Source: CAZFLN01 sp964519905
Lineage (GTDB): Bacteria > Patescibacteriota > Microgenomatia > UBA1400 > UBA1396
Direction of reading: 5' to 3'
Assembly (NCBI GenBank): GCA_964519905.1
Contig: CAZFLN010000004.1
Location: 1 to 64,000 of the forward strand
Length of the DNA: 64,000 nucleotides
Shown: positions 1 through 9,140 of the stretch, piece by piece
Position numbering within the stretch: the first letter of the stretch is position 1
How the letters are laid out: every line of letters begins with the position of its first letter
Notes under the pieces: generated by a model
What the model was told of the DNA's origin: nothing
Database searches by the model: none
What the model saw: only the letters and a program-made list of their open reading frames with translations
Translations under genes and position numbers: made by a program

Positions 1-32
1 TTCAATTGTTGTGCTTCTGGACTTATTGGCAT
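1..32 (-). CDS. 5' end of an unidentified gene, cut by the window edge
   Basis: Only the first ten codons are inside the window, reading MPISPEAQQL. The start is chosen because an AGAGAGG Shine-Dalgarno lies about six bases upstream and because a strong sigma70-type promoter and a structured leader precede it on the same strand. Too little protein is present to name a family. A ribosomal or other autoregulated protein would fit the leader, but that is a guess. Confidence 0.5.
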   Translation of the reverse strand, partial: MPISPEAQQL

Positions 33-34
33 GA

Positions 35-100
35 AAAATCCTCTCTGGATTTTCGCTTTTCTGGAAAAGAACTAGGAATGAGAACCTCATTTATGAGGTT
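35..100 (-). promoter_or_regulatory. Structured 5' leader of the left-edge gene
   Basis: Two hairpins lie between the promoter and the start codon. The distal one has a 7-bp stem (83-89 with 94-100, arm AACCTCA on the plus strand, loop TTTA). The proximal one (35-41 with 47-53, arm AAAATCC, 5-nt loop) places the AGAGAGG ribosome-binding site in its loop and 3' arm, so folding could hide it. Neither has a U-tract, so translational control is more likely than termination. No known leader family was recognised. Confidence 0.4.
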
Positions 101-143
101 CGAACTCTCTGCGTGGAAAGTCCATGTTTTCATCTAAAAACTT

Positions 144-171
144 ATTATAGCAACCTATAATCTGGTGTCAA
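144..171 (-). promoter_or_regulatory. Sigma70-type promoter for the left-edge gene
   Basis: Read on the minus strand, a perfect -35 TTGACA (166-171) and a perfect -10 TATAAT (144-149) are separated by 16 bp. Transcription would start near 137 and run into the structured leader. It lies just beyond the terminator of the pilin operon on the same strand. Confidence 0.85.
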
Positions 172-185
172 TACTCGCATGAAAA

Positions 186-209
186 CTCCCCCGCCTTGCG
201 GCGGGGGAG
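186..209 (-). terminator. Rho-independent terminator of the pilin genes
   Basis: A perfect 10-bp GC-rich stem (186-195 with 200-209) with a 4-nt loop is followed on the minus strand by TTTT. It lies 24 bp beyond the stop codon of the last pilin gene and before the next promoter. Confidence 0.9.
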
Positions 210-233
210 AAAATTTCAACCAATTCGTGAAAA

Positions 234-647
234 TTAGTAAGGTCGAATCTGTTCGAGTGATTCTTGCAAACCAGTTCCAGCGATGTTTACGCCGAAGAGG
301 TAGCCAATCACAGTGAAGATCGCCCAAGATGCAGCCACGATAGCCAAACCGACAATCGCAGAAGTGATCTTGTTGCGAGCAGCTTCGGTCTTACCCTTGT
401 CACCACCAGAGGTAATCCACTGGATACCACCCATGATGAGGTAGAACAGCACCATGATGAGAGCGATAACAATCGCACCACTTACCAAACTACTGATCAC
501 TTGACCTAAGTCAGTAATACGAACCAAACCATCATCTTGTGGATTCACAGAAATCTGTGGCAACTGTGGTTGGCTTTGAGCAAACACGGTGGCAGATGCC
601 AACAGTGTGGAAGCGGTAGAACCGAGTACGGCAACTGCTTTTTTCAT
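234..647 (-). CDS. T4SS pilin-family protein, possibly the major pilin
   Basis: The product is 137 aa. It has an N-terminal signal-like segment (MKKAVAVLGS onward, ending near VFAQ), a central hydrophobic helix (about residues 45-70), a polar turn GGIQWITSGGDKGKTEAAR and a second helix. This two-helix layout with a WIT-GGD-GK turn is typical of the T4SS_pilin (VirB2/TrbC-like) family found in Patescibacteria. The ATG at 647 is chosen over an in-frame ATG at 689 because AGGAGA lies five bases upstream. Unlike its operon neighbours it has a 118-bp gap upstream with its own extended -10 (TGCTACAAT, hexamer at 680-685) and a terminator after it, so it may be expressed separately and strongly. Confidence 0.85.
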   Translation of the reverse strand: MKKAVAVLGSTASTLLASATVFAQSQPQLPQISVNPQDDGLVRITDLGQVISSLVSGAIVIALIMVLFYLIMGGIQWITSGGDKGKTEAARNKITSAIVGLAIVAASWAIFTVIGYLFGVNIAGTGLQESLEQIRPY

Positions 648-765
648 ATATCTCCTCTTAGTTTCCTTTTTCTTTTTGTATTGTAGCATTTTTTCGTTTT
701 TGTCTGCCCTCTTTTATAGCAAGAAGGCGATAGTTTTGTCCAGCAGGAGCTGAATCAACACGCTT

Positions 766-1314
766 TTAACATCCTCCTGGTAAGAATGTTACGCCCGCTC
801 TTGGGGTACCAGAGTTACAACCACATGGCTCCCAGTGAGCTTCATTTATGTGAGACGATGCACCTTGACCAGCACCAACACACTTTACTTGGGCTGAACC
901 ACCATTACAGTAGTTCCCCACTCGCCCAGCAGTGGCAACTTGACCAACGGTGCAAACAGCCGTACTCGAACCAGAAGATGGGGATCGCCCTGCTCCTCCA
1001 ATACCACCAGAAATATTAATTCCAAAGAAGTACTGCACAATCAAGAAGACTGCCCAAGTACAAGCCACCACCGCAAATCCAACAATTGATTGAATGAAGC
1101 GAGTACGAGCTTTTTCAATTTTTCCAGTATCGCCACCAGCGGTAATCCACCCAATCGCCCCTAATACCATAAAGAGCAGCATGGCGAGAGCGCCGACCAG
1201 AATAGCAACGTTGATAAAACTGCCAATGATAGTACCAAGATCATACTGAATGACTGACCCGCCGGATTCAGTAAAGTTGTTAAGGTTTTGTCGGATGTCG
1301 ATCGTGTTGTCCAT
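766..1314 (-). CDS. T4SS pilin-family protein with a Cys-rich C-terminal tail
   Basis: The product is 182 aa. Two hydrophobic helices flank the turn GAIGWITAGGDTGKIEKAR at roughly residues 52-70, the family hallmark. After the second helix it carries about 80 extra residues rich in Gly, Ser and Cys (six cysteines, ending LPGGC), which the sibling pilins lack. If exported, the cysteines could form disulfides; TrxA and TrxB genes occur elsewhere in the window. No clear signal peptide precedes helix 1. An AGAGG Shine-Dalgarno lies about eight bases before the ATG. It is the fifth gene of the minus-strand pilin operon. Confidence 0.8.
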   Translation of the reverse strand: MDNTIDIRQNLNNFTESGGSVIQYDLGTIIGSFINVAILVGALAMLLFMVLGAIGWITAGGDTGKIEKARTRFIQSIVGFAVVACTWAVFLIVQYFFGINISGGIGGAGRSPSSGSSTAVCTVGQVATAGRVGNYCNGGSAQVKCVGAGQGASSHINEAHWEPCGCNSGTPRAGVTFLPGGC

Positions 1315-1329
1315 ATATAAAACCTCTTG

Positions 1330-1761
1330 TTAGTTAACTAAGTGCTGAGAACCACCAGCTCCTCCACCAGAAGGAGTAGTGTCTAGTTGATTAATAAACA
1401 CCGGGCTCAGCAGATCCATACCAAAGATTGGACCAACAAACCCAGCAATTGCCACGACTGAGAACAAAACTGCCAAACCAATCACAGACTGGATAATACG
1501 ATCGCGAGCTTTCTCGATTTTGCCAGAGTCTCCACCAGCAGTGATCCAACCAATCGCGCCTAAAAACATATAGAGCAATACTGCCAGAGCGCCAAGTGCC
1601 AAAGCGGTTTGAATCATAAGTGCGATGTAGAATCCCAAAATAGAGGCCCCTCGAACACCAGCGTTGCCGGCTTCTGGAGCAATTGTTTGCAAACCTGGAA
1701 CAGCTGGATTGGTGAGTCCTTGAGCAGACTGAGCAATTAAAACCGGGGTTAGAAATGTCAT
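1330..1761 (-). CDS. T4SS pilin-family protein
   Basis: The product is 143 aa with the family pattern: short N-terminal segment, hydrophobic helix, the turn GAIGWITAGGDSGKIEKAR, second helix, and a Gly/Ser-rich tail. It closely resembles the 766-1314 protein through the helices and turn, suggesting tandem duplication. The ATG at 1761 (MTFLTPVL) is preferred over 1830 because it starts one base after the TAA of the upstream gene, which indicates translational coupling. The longer frame would overlap the upstream gene by 68 nt with a segment that shows no signal character. Confidence 0.8.
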   Translation of the reverse strand: MTFLTPVLIAQSAQGLTNPAVPGLQTIAPEAGNAGVRGASILGFYIALMIQTALALGALAVLLYMFLGAIGWITAGGDSGKIEKARDRIIQSVIGLAVLFSVVAIAGFVGPIFGMDLLSPVFINQLDTTPSGGGAGGSQHLVN

Positions 1762-1762
1762 G

Positions 1763-2164
1763 TTAGTTGTCTCCCACGAGTTGTAAGAATACAGAACCAG
1801 GGTTGAGCAGTTCGAGTCCGAATACGCCACCGATCACACCAATGATTCCAAAAGCAATGATCATAACGAGCAATCCGAGTGCAGCGTTAATCATACGCTG
1901 GCGAGATTTTTCTGCTTTTCCAGTGTCACCACCTGCTTGCGTCCATTCAAATCCGGCAATGAGGAAGTTCACAATGAAGAAAACTCCAGCCAAAACGGTA
2001 ATCAAACCAATAATATTGGAAAACTGTTGAGAGAAAACATCAACGACTCCAGATGGACCTTCGTCCAGAGCTCCAGTTACGGCCTCGCCAATAGTTCCCG
2101 GACCGGTGAGCGTTGCGTCTCCACCAAGTGGGACCCTATTTTGATTCTGTGCCAGCAATGACAT
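1763..2164 (-). CDS. T4SS pilin-family protein
   Basis: The product is 133 aa. Helix 1 (about residues 45-70, FSNIIGLITVLAGVFFIVNF) is followed by the turn GFEWTQAGGDTGKAEKSR and helix 2. The W-GGD-GK turn identifies the family, though T-Q replaces I-T of the neighbours. A strong AGGAGG Shine-Dalgarno lies about nine bases upstream of the ATG. It sits between two other pilin genes with gaps of 1 and 3 bp, so the set is one transcription unit. Confidence 0.8.
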   Translation of the reverse strand: MSLLAQNQNRVPLGGDATLTGPGTIGEAVTGALDEGPSGVVDVFSQQFSNIIGLITVLAGVFFIVNFLIAGFEWTQAGGDTGKAEKSRQRMINAALGLLVMIIAFGIIGVIGGVFGLELLNPGSVFLQLVGDN

Positions 2165-2167
2165 ACG

Positions 2168-2533
2168 TTAATTTCCTCCTGGTCCAAAAATTTCCGGGCG
2201 CAAGAAATAAGCAGCATCACCAAACAAGAAGAGACCGACGAGTGCGGTAATCAGTGGTGCGGCGACCATGATCAGCAATCCAATAAAAATATTGGTGATC
2301 TTGGAAGAAACTTCACTGATTTTTTTGCTGTCACCATCAGCAGTGACTAAAGCAAAGCCAGCGAGCAAAACACTCACCAGCGCCCAGACACCAGCAGCGA
2401 CGGTAATGAGAACAATAATGTTCGAGATAAAAGTAACTGGTCCACCACCGGTTCCACCGATCACGCCATATCGTTCAACCGCTTCTGGCGGTTGAATCGT
2501 ACCAAAAATATTCTGGACTTCGTTGTTGTTCAT
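2168..2533 (-). CDS. Divergent T4SS pilin-like protein
   Basis: The product is 121 aa with two hydrophobic helices separated by AGFALVTADGDSKKISEVSSK. The turn is degenerate relative to its neighbours (ADGDSKK in place of GGD-GK, and no Trp), but size, topology and operon position match. It has no obvious cleavable signal. A TAGGAG Shine-Dalgarno lies about eight bases upstream. It may be a minor subunit or a platform component rather than a filament pilin; the sequence alone does not decide. Confidence 0.7.
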   Translation of the reverse strand: MNNNEVQNIFGTIQPPEAVERYGVIGGTGGGPVTFISNIIVLITVAAGVWALVSVLLAGFALVTADGDSKKISEVSSKITNIFIGLLIMVAAPLITALVGLFLFGDAAYFLRPEIFGPGGN

Positions 2534-2545
2534 AAAAATACGCTC

Positions 2546-2893
2546 CTAGCCTAGGATAGCGACTCCTGTGAGAATTTCAATGATTTGTACAATCCAGTAG
2601 GCACTTAACAAAACAGCAAATCCAGCAATTGCATAAGTAATTGCTTGCTTTCCTTGCTCAGCGTTCTTTTTGTTGTCTGGGCTCAGGACCATACGAAATC
2701 CGGCAACCACCACGAAAATCAGGAGCAATACTCCAGCGAACACAAAAATGTTTGGCAAGATGATGTTGATCAAAGTAGCAGGAGAAGAATAGGTCTCTGC
2801 AACCGTTGAACCTTTTGATGGATCCAGGAGGTAGGCGTCGCCGAGCTCGAAGCTTGAACCGGTTCCGGAATTTTGCGCGATATGGCGTTGCAT
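2546..2893 (-). CDS. T4SS pilin-like protein, first gene of the pilin operon
   Basis: The product is 115 aa from the ATG at 2893. Two helices (LINIILPNIFVFAGVLLLIF and TYAIAGFAVLLSAYWIVQII) flank the turn GFRMVLSPDNKKNAEQGK. It resembles the lone pilin at 14258-14671 in this turn (SP/SD followed by a K-AE-GK segment). The frame is open to 3022, but an extended -10 (TGATACAAT on the minus strand, hexamer at 2904-2909) lies ten bases before the 2893 ATG, so a nearly leaderless mRNA starting there is preferred. The longer start would overlap the divergent gene at 3012. Confidence 0.75.
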   Translation of the reverse strand: MQRHIAQNSGTGSSFELGDAYLLDPSKGSTVAETYSSPATLINIILPNIFVFAGVLLLIFVVVAGFRMVLSPDNKKNAEQGKQAITYAIAGFAVLLSAYWIVQIIEILTGVAILG

Positions 2894-3011
2894 GATTGCA
2901 GAAATTGTATCACGGCCAAGACGAGCTGTGCCAAGTGAAAATAGCGAATTGAAATGGGTTCTCAAAAAAGCCCATCTAGTGGTTCTTACCAGATATTGAT
3001 AGAATTGCTCC

Positions 3012-6000
3012 GTGGCAAACACAACCGCGGAAGCGCTCCTGGCACTAAATCGAATTCTTGAGCAGAAGTTTTCGCAGCACGAAATTTACACTGATCCCTC
3101 AAAACTCCTTACCATTCTTTCTGCGCTGAAGAGTCATGCTACCGAATCTTGGAGCGCCAGCGAAACGTGGAATCAACCTGTTGTAACTTCTCAATTAAGC
3201 CTCGGAGTTTTTAGCCTCGAGGAAATTGAAGATGCCGTTTCTCCCAGTCAACTTATTCAAGCGGTAGCAAAGTTGCTGATTGAAAATTGGTCGGATATTA
3301 CTGCAAGTCCCAGTCTCTCCCAAAGTGGTGTTGATCTGGGCCGTATTTACGAATTTTTGCAAGACCTGAAATCCGTGAGTTCCAGCCGCACGGCTGAAGA
3401 TTTACTCAATGCTGTAGTCCAAAACTTCCAGCCCTCCGCTCCTCAAGAAGAAAAAGCTGTTCGCCCTTTCCCCATTCTTCTGGAATCTGCTTTTGTAACT
3501 GATTTGAGACCAAAAGCCGTCCAGGCAGAAAAAGACTTCCAAGGGTTGCTGCTCGAAGAACCAACCGCTGATTTGCAGAAAAAGCTTTCTGAACTGAGTG
3601 ATTCTCAAAAAAAATACACCGAATCTGAAGAAAAAACCAAACTCCAAATCGAAGAGCTGCTGAAAAAAATTACTGCTTGGCAGCAGGATTTGCAGCGAGA
3701 GCGACAAGAAGTAGTTACGTCGGCACTGGAATCCGCAAACTTTATCGGACAGGATCATGTTGATCAAAAGCTTCAACAACAAGTATTTTCTGAACACCCC
3801 ACCAAAGAGTTTGATCCTCAAGAAGAAAGCATTGTCAAAGCGCATCTTCAAAATTACTGGACTGATCTCGACAATCGAGAACTTCCAACCGATGACCCTG
3901 GTTTTTACTTCAGAACAGAAGTTCTGANNNNNNNNNNTTTATGAAAAATTTATTCAAGATCTCAGAGCACTCGTTTCTGACAAATCGAGTGCTGCCAAAC
4001 AACTGCAAGAACAAATTCTCGCGCTGGCTGGTGCCACGAGTACTCCGCCTGCGGATATTCCAGACGGTGGTGGGGTCGACTCGGAAGAAGCAACGAGCCA
4101 GCGCGATCCAGATCGCTGGGCGAAACAACAAAATCGCTGGATTGTCTTACTGAATCGACTCAGCACACTGCAACAACATCTCAGTGCCAGCAGCATCCTA
4201 CCTGATCAAAAAACGGCGATTGAGTCATCTCTCTCCCGATTTGCACAAAAATACTTTGATACCGAAGAAATTTCTCTTGGACTTTCTTTTGAATCTTGGG
4301 CGATTGAGATCGCACCAGAACAGATCGATATTCTTTTGGATGAGCTCTCTGAACTCTTGCAAGGGGCAGAAACGCAAATCCAGACTCGATCCGATGAAAA
4401 CTTAACTCCAGGTGAAGCAGCCGCTCTGGCTCAAGATGCTGCCGAAGCTGACGAGCAACAACAAGCTCGCTCCCAACCCACAGACGAATCTCTTGAGCAA
4501 CTTCGTGACCTGAGTACGCTCACACACGCTCACGCTGCTTTGGTTGGCATGGCCATGTCCGAGCTCGAGCAAACACTCCTTGAGCGAGGCGCAACACCCC
4601 AACAGATTCAACAATTCTTGGATGAGAATCAAGCCGCTCTCGCTGAGTACCTCTGGACCCAACACCTCCGCCAACTCAACGGATTACGAACAGAACCGCT
4701 TTCGAGTCTCGATACCTATCGTCTGGCTTTAAATGGTGGACTCTTTTTTGCTGACAAATTCCAACTTGAACACGGGGAAATAACCACACCACTCGACGCC
4801 ACTTCAATGGACCAATTCCTGGCTGGAGAATTGCCTCCTGGGGTCCAAGCTCGACTCCAAGAAGTAGCACTTTCGTATGGGTATGACACCCCGGATGAAT
4901 TATTCTCGGCTCTCTTTAACACCGAAAATCTTGAGCAAGCACGCTCAGAATTCATTCGCCGCATGGAGTTCGCGGCTGGTCTTTCCCCAAGTACAGTTGA
5001 GGCCCTCACTCGCCAATTGGTAGAGGAATACCAGCTCAAACATCAACAAAACGACGGAATTGTTGAGCGATTTTTAGCGGAACTCAAAAATCCAGATTTT
5101 CTCAAAAAATTTTCTCAACTCGAGCTTGACCAGCTCACACAGCAGCAACGTGAGGAGTATTTTGAACTCAAAGGCTATTTTGAGCGCCAAGAGCGAGGCC
5201 AGATTCTCAGCGACAGAGAGAGCGCTCGGGTTACACAAATTCTTTCCACTTTGGCACCAGTCCTCCTTCTCTATCTTGATTCAGGGAAAGAACTGCATGC
5301 TTTGCAGTATCGTGGAGGGCTGCAGCATTTCTTGAGCGAAACCAGTCGCTATGGTCAACATGAAGCGACACTTCAGAAATTCTCATCCAACCCTCGAAAT
5401 CAGCTCCTGATACCAGTCCAGTTTTATGCCCCTGGAGCACCAATCACGGCACTGAGAATAAGAACTGACCAGACTGAAATCGCTGCCGCCAAACACCTCC
5501 AATCCCCACGCGGAAACATTGCTTGGCAAATTGCTCTCGCTTCCAGTTTTGCTCAGGAAGATGGTTTTGACTATGATCAAACGTACGACTGGCTGCTGGA
5601 TCAACATTTCCAAGAAGCTGGTCTTTCTCGACCAAACGGTCATTCAATTCTTCGCTCGCAGCTGCAAAGTAACTGGGCCAGTCGTGCCCAGCAACATGCC
5701 CCAGCGATGCCTTCTGGCCAAATGGCCGCCCAAATTGCTGGTGGAAAAAAGAATTTTGCCGCGTTAGCAAAAAATTTGCTCAAAAATCCAGCTGTCCTAG
5801 CAGCTGTAGCAAAAATAGGCGGAGCAGGACTCCTTGGGACCTTCGCTGCATTTACACTCTATAAAGCCCTCAAGCCACTGATTGATTTCGCTACAGGAGT
5901 AGCGAACTTTTTCACCGGGGGTTCCTCTGTTGCCGCAGCAGCCCCAGTTGTCACAGATGTTGCCGCTACCGCTGCAAGTAACACGCAAATCGCAGCGACT

Positions 6001-6822
6001 TCTGCAGCAAAAGAGGTAGGAAACACGCTTTTTGTTGGTGCTAAAGGATTTGGGGGACAAGTTGGCGCTGGATTAACCGCTGTCACAACGACGGCAGCCA
6101 CTTCTGGTGGGATAGTCGCAGCCGGAATCATAGCGCCTCTTCTTTCTATGACGCTGCTCACTATTATTGTGTGGGCGGTAATCGGAAACTCATTGAATGA
6201 CTATGGCGGATTGAATGTTGCTCGCCGCAGAGGATTTGGAATCGAGGGATGCTGGCCGACAAACGGAACTATCAGCACCCTGCGAACTTACCCTAATGGA
6301 AGCGAACACTTGGTAAATCGAGATAAAAATGGAACCGCGATTGACATCGCAGGCGATATCACAACTGACATAGTCACTCCTTTTTCTGGCAGGGCAATTG
6401 CTGGATATGAAGAAAAGGGGTATGGCAACTACGTTCGTGTAAAAACCGAACGTGGATTTGATCTCGTTTTCGCACACATGGGAAGTATTGATTTACCTGA
6501 TGGAGAACAAAGTGTCATTGCCGGACAAATCCTTGGAAAGCAAGGAAAAACCGGAAATTCCACGGGGGTACACTTGCATTATGAGTTGCAAGATATTGGC
6601 AAACAAGGACTTGAAATTTTCGACGTTACTCCACTTCCGGAAAGTCAAATTTCTGTTGGTATGCAAGTCAGCATCCTTGACTGTATTGCGACAAGTCAAA
6701 CACAAGCAACAGAGAGTGCTTCAACCTCAGATGCAATGATTGCGCCAGCAACATCTGGATCATCAGGGCTTGATCCAATGTCACTGCTTGAAGGTCTTGA
6801 TTTAAGGATTAACGAACCATAA
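3012..6822 (+). CDS. Giant T4SS membrane protein with C-terminal M23-like domain (contains an N gap)
   Basis: A scaffold gap at 3928-3937 breaks the frame, but coding resumes immediately after it in a frame open to 6822, so this is one gene of at least 1265 aa. The N-terminal two thirds are Gln/Glu/Leu-rich and largely helical, with a coiled-coil stretch before the gap. Near 5770-6190 there are hydrophobic segments that should span the membrane. The last 200 residues form an M23/LytM-like peptidase domain with VTPFSG, YGNYV, FAHMGS and HLHYEL. The expected first zinc ligand motif HxxxD is GTAID, so the His is missing. Position at the head of the PrgI-VirB4 operon suggests a VirB6-like or wall-penetrating role. 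The GTG start follows TAGAAT by exactly six bases. Confidence 0.8.
3928..3937. other. Assembly gap of ten N
   Basis: Ten N interrupt the large T4SS gene. The frames on either side differ by one when the gap is taken literally, so its true length is probably not ten. Treat it as a placeholder, not as a frameshift. Confidence 0.95.
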
Positions 6823-6861
6823 ATCAACAAATAGTTGTAAAAATCGCTACAATAAAAAGCA

Positions 6862-7878
6862 ATGACTCCATACACACCATCAAATACACCAGAACTGAGT
6901 CGGTTTCAAGCCTGGTTTCAACGCGTCCCTTTAATTCGCTCTCGACGGGGTATTTTCTTTTTGATCGCAGGATTACTGGTTCTTTGGATTCTCTTTCGGT
7001 TGATCACCCAAAATACGACCGGACGACAATTGGCACCACCCGCACTCCAGTCTCCCAGCGGTTCTGAAGGATCGATCACCATTTCTGGCGGTTTTTCTTG
7101 GCCTGAGTATCCAAGGAATATGGCAATCTATAGTTTGGAATCATACACACCAATTTTGAGCGGCGCTCAAGCTTGGGCTCAACAACTTGGGCTTGAGCCC
7201 TCTGGAAGTTTTGGCAGAGCTTTTATAAACAGCAATGGTACACAAACGCTCTCAGTGTCACCCAACAATCAGGCAATCAATTACACCGATCTCACTTCAG
7301 AGCCAGTGGCAGAAGATCGAGTTGATAGCGCTCTCACAGAGAGATACAGAGACTCTTTCCTTCAAAACATCGGATTCCAATTAGAAAATGTGGAGATCAC
7401 TGCAACTTTGATTGAGTATCAAGCAGACGCGCATGACCACCGTCCAGAAACAACCAGTCTGGCTGAAGCAGCGGCAATTGAGTACCGCGTTCGCCAAAAA
7501 CTGGACGGATTCCCTCTCTTTTGGGAAGCTGGGAATGCTCAGGACCTGATTCTTCTCGTCACCAATCGCGGAGTCTCGAGTGCTTCTCTGGCAAACTTTC
7601 CTCTGACAGTTTCTGACCAAGCAGTGCAACGCAACACATTTTCTCAAGAACAAATACAAAATCGAATCAATCGAGGGAACTACGTAATTGTTGGAACGAT
7701 TGGACATGGCATGGATCGTGGATCACTCACAGATTTACGAGTAGAAAATGTATCTGTTGAGTACCGTGTAAGCGAACTTGACCAGGCAGTAAAACCATTC
7801 ATCCGATTAGCTGGCATGGGCACCTTTACGGATGGTCAAATTCTCTCCACACAAATACTCACGCCTCTGACACAATAA
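6862..7878 (+). CDS. Bitopic membrane protein of the T4SS operon, unknown function
   Basis: The product is 338 aa. A short basic cytoplasmic N-terminus is followed by a single helix (about residues 31-50, GIFFLIAGLLVLWILFRLI), and the remaining 280 residues should lie outside the membrane. No enzymatic motif is visible. Being between the giant M23-like protein and PrgI, it could be a VirB8- or VirB10-like scaffold by topology, but I see no sequence evidence for either. The start follows TACAAT by eight bases, so this gene probably has its own near-leaderless promoter inside the operon. Confidence 0.75.
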   Translation: MTPYTPSNTPELSRFQAWFQRVPLIRSRRGIFFLIAGLLVLWILFRLITQNTTGRQLAPPALQSPSGSEGSITISGGFSWPEYPRNMAIYSLESYTPILSGAQAWAQQLGLEPSGSFGRAFINSNGTQTLSVSPNNQAINYTDLTSEPVAEDRVDSALTERYRDSFLQNIGFQLENVEITATLIEYQADAHDHRPETTSLAEAAAIEYRVRQKLDGFPLFWEAGNAQDLILLVTNRGVSSASLANFPLTVSDQAVQRNTFSQEQIQNRINRGNYVIVGTIGHGMDRGSLTDLRVENVSVEYRVSELDQAVKPFIRLAGMGTFTDGQILSTQILTPLTQ

Positions 7879-7897
7879 AAGGAAACAAAAAATAAAA

Positions 7898-9109
7898 ATG
7901 ATTGAACACTCCGTTCCACAGAACGTCACGAGCTACCAATTCCACTTGATCGGAAACATGACGATCAAGCAGTTTTTGCTCCTGCTTTCTGGAATCGGTG
8001 TCGCTGGATTACTCTACACCACGAACCTGCCGTTTATCATAAAATGGCCGCTCATCTTGATTTTTGTCTTAATCGGTATTGCCATGGCCTTCGTTCCCTA
8101 TGAAGAGCGCAGCTTAGATCAATGGCTGATTAACTTTGTTCGTGCCATGTATCGACCAACCAAGTTTTTCTGGCGCAGACTGGCTGAGACTCCTGACATC
8201 TTTTTGTATACGCCGCGTTCAACGGGCAGTCAGCAAACATATCAACCGAGCATCTCACGTGCTGGCCGACAACAACGCGTGGACCAGTATCTCAAAACCA
8301 TTCGTCCTGCCACTTCTGTTGAGGAAAGTACCGACCCGTTGGACCTTTTCTCCCGGGATTCAAGCAATTTTAACGCCCTCTTCGAAGAAGTAAGCGCTGC
8401 CAAAAATGTTCTCCCCAGTGAAGAGGTCGCAGCAAAACCAAAACTTGGTGTTCGATCTCGCCCTCTCAAAGAAATAACCTACGCAGAAATGAAACCACAA
8501 GCGGTTCCTGCTCAAACAGTGGCGCCGAGTGCTTTCGCGCCAGCGCCAGTTCCAGTCATTGCTCCAGAACCGATTCCAATACCCTCGACTGTCCAGGAAC
8601 CAGCATTGCAGGCTTCTGTTGCACCAGTAACCGCTCTTGAGGATATTCAAATCGACTCAAAAGCAGTCGATGAGCACCAAATCGCAGCCGCAACAAACAC
8701 TGCACCTTCCGATATTTCAGCCAACCAGGCGCCCGTCTATAGCGAAGTGACGGCTCCAGAAAATCCAGCAGCCTCCAACACGGTTTCTGCCCCACTTCCT
8801 ACCGTGTTTAATCGCTCGTTACCGTTCCCGTCATTACCATCTCAACCAAATCTCCTGATTGGAATGATCTTCAATCACGAAAATAAGAGCTTGGCGAACG
8901 CCATTTTGGAAATCAAAAATGAACAAGGAAATACTGTTCGAGCGCTCAAATCGAATCCACTTGGGCAGTTCTATACATCTACACCACTTCCTGCCGGAAA
9001 TTACACTATCGAAATAGAACTCGATGGCTACACCTTCCCCAAATACAGTCTCGAAATAAGCAATCAGATTCTCGATCCTATCGAGATCCGAGCCACAAGC
9101 TCTACATAA
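7898..9109 (+). CDS. PrgI-family T4SS protein with C-terminal carboxypeptidase-regulatory-like domain
   Basis: The product is 403 aa. The first 95 residues match PrgI: VPQNVTSYQFHLIGNMTIKQ, two adjacent helices, then an amphipathic segment with YRPTKFFWRR. PrgI proteins sit next to VirB4/TraC-like ATPases and occupy the VirB3 position in Gram-positive-type systems. A long Pro/Ala-rich linker (about 180-310) follows. The last 80 residues look like a carboxypeptidase-regulatory-like beta sandwich (LANAILEIKNEQG, PLGQFYTSTPLPAGNYTI). A weak AAGGAAA lies upstream. It belongs to the plus-strand T4SS operon, with 19 bp to the gene before it. Confidence 0.85.
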   Translation: MIEHSVPQNVTSYQFHLIGNMTIKQFLLLLSGIGVAGLLYTTNLPFIIKWPLILIFVLIGIAMAFVPYEERSLDQWLINFVRAMYRPTKFFWRRLAETPDIFLYTPRSTGSQQTYQPSISRAGRQQRVDQYLKTIRPATSVEESTDPLDLFSRDSSNFNALFEEVSAAKNVLPSEEVAAKPKLGVRSRPLKEITYAEMKPQAVPAQTVAPSAFAPAPVPVIAPEPIPIPSTVQEPALQASVAPVTALEDIQIDSKAVDEHQIAAATNTAPSDISANQAPVYSEVTAPENPAASNTVSAPLPTVFNRSLPFPSLPSQPNLLIGMIFNHENKSLANAILEIKNEQGNTVRALKSNPLGQFYTSTPLPAGNYTIEIELDGYTFPKYSLEISNQILDPIEIRATSST

Positions 9110-9140
9110 ATACGTTATACTGACAGGGCAAAAACGCACT

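Noticed and set aside
1..180. RNase P RNA or tmRNA at the left edge
   Set aside because: A TGGAAAGTCC string recalls RNase P, but the surrounding conserved elements are missing and the region reads better as a promoter and leader on the minus strand.
3910..4405. Apparent frameshift in the large T4SS gene
   Set aside because: The frame change coincides with the run of ten N; the true gap length is unknown, so this is an assembly matter and not a broken gene.
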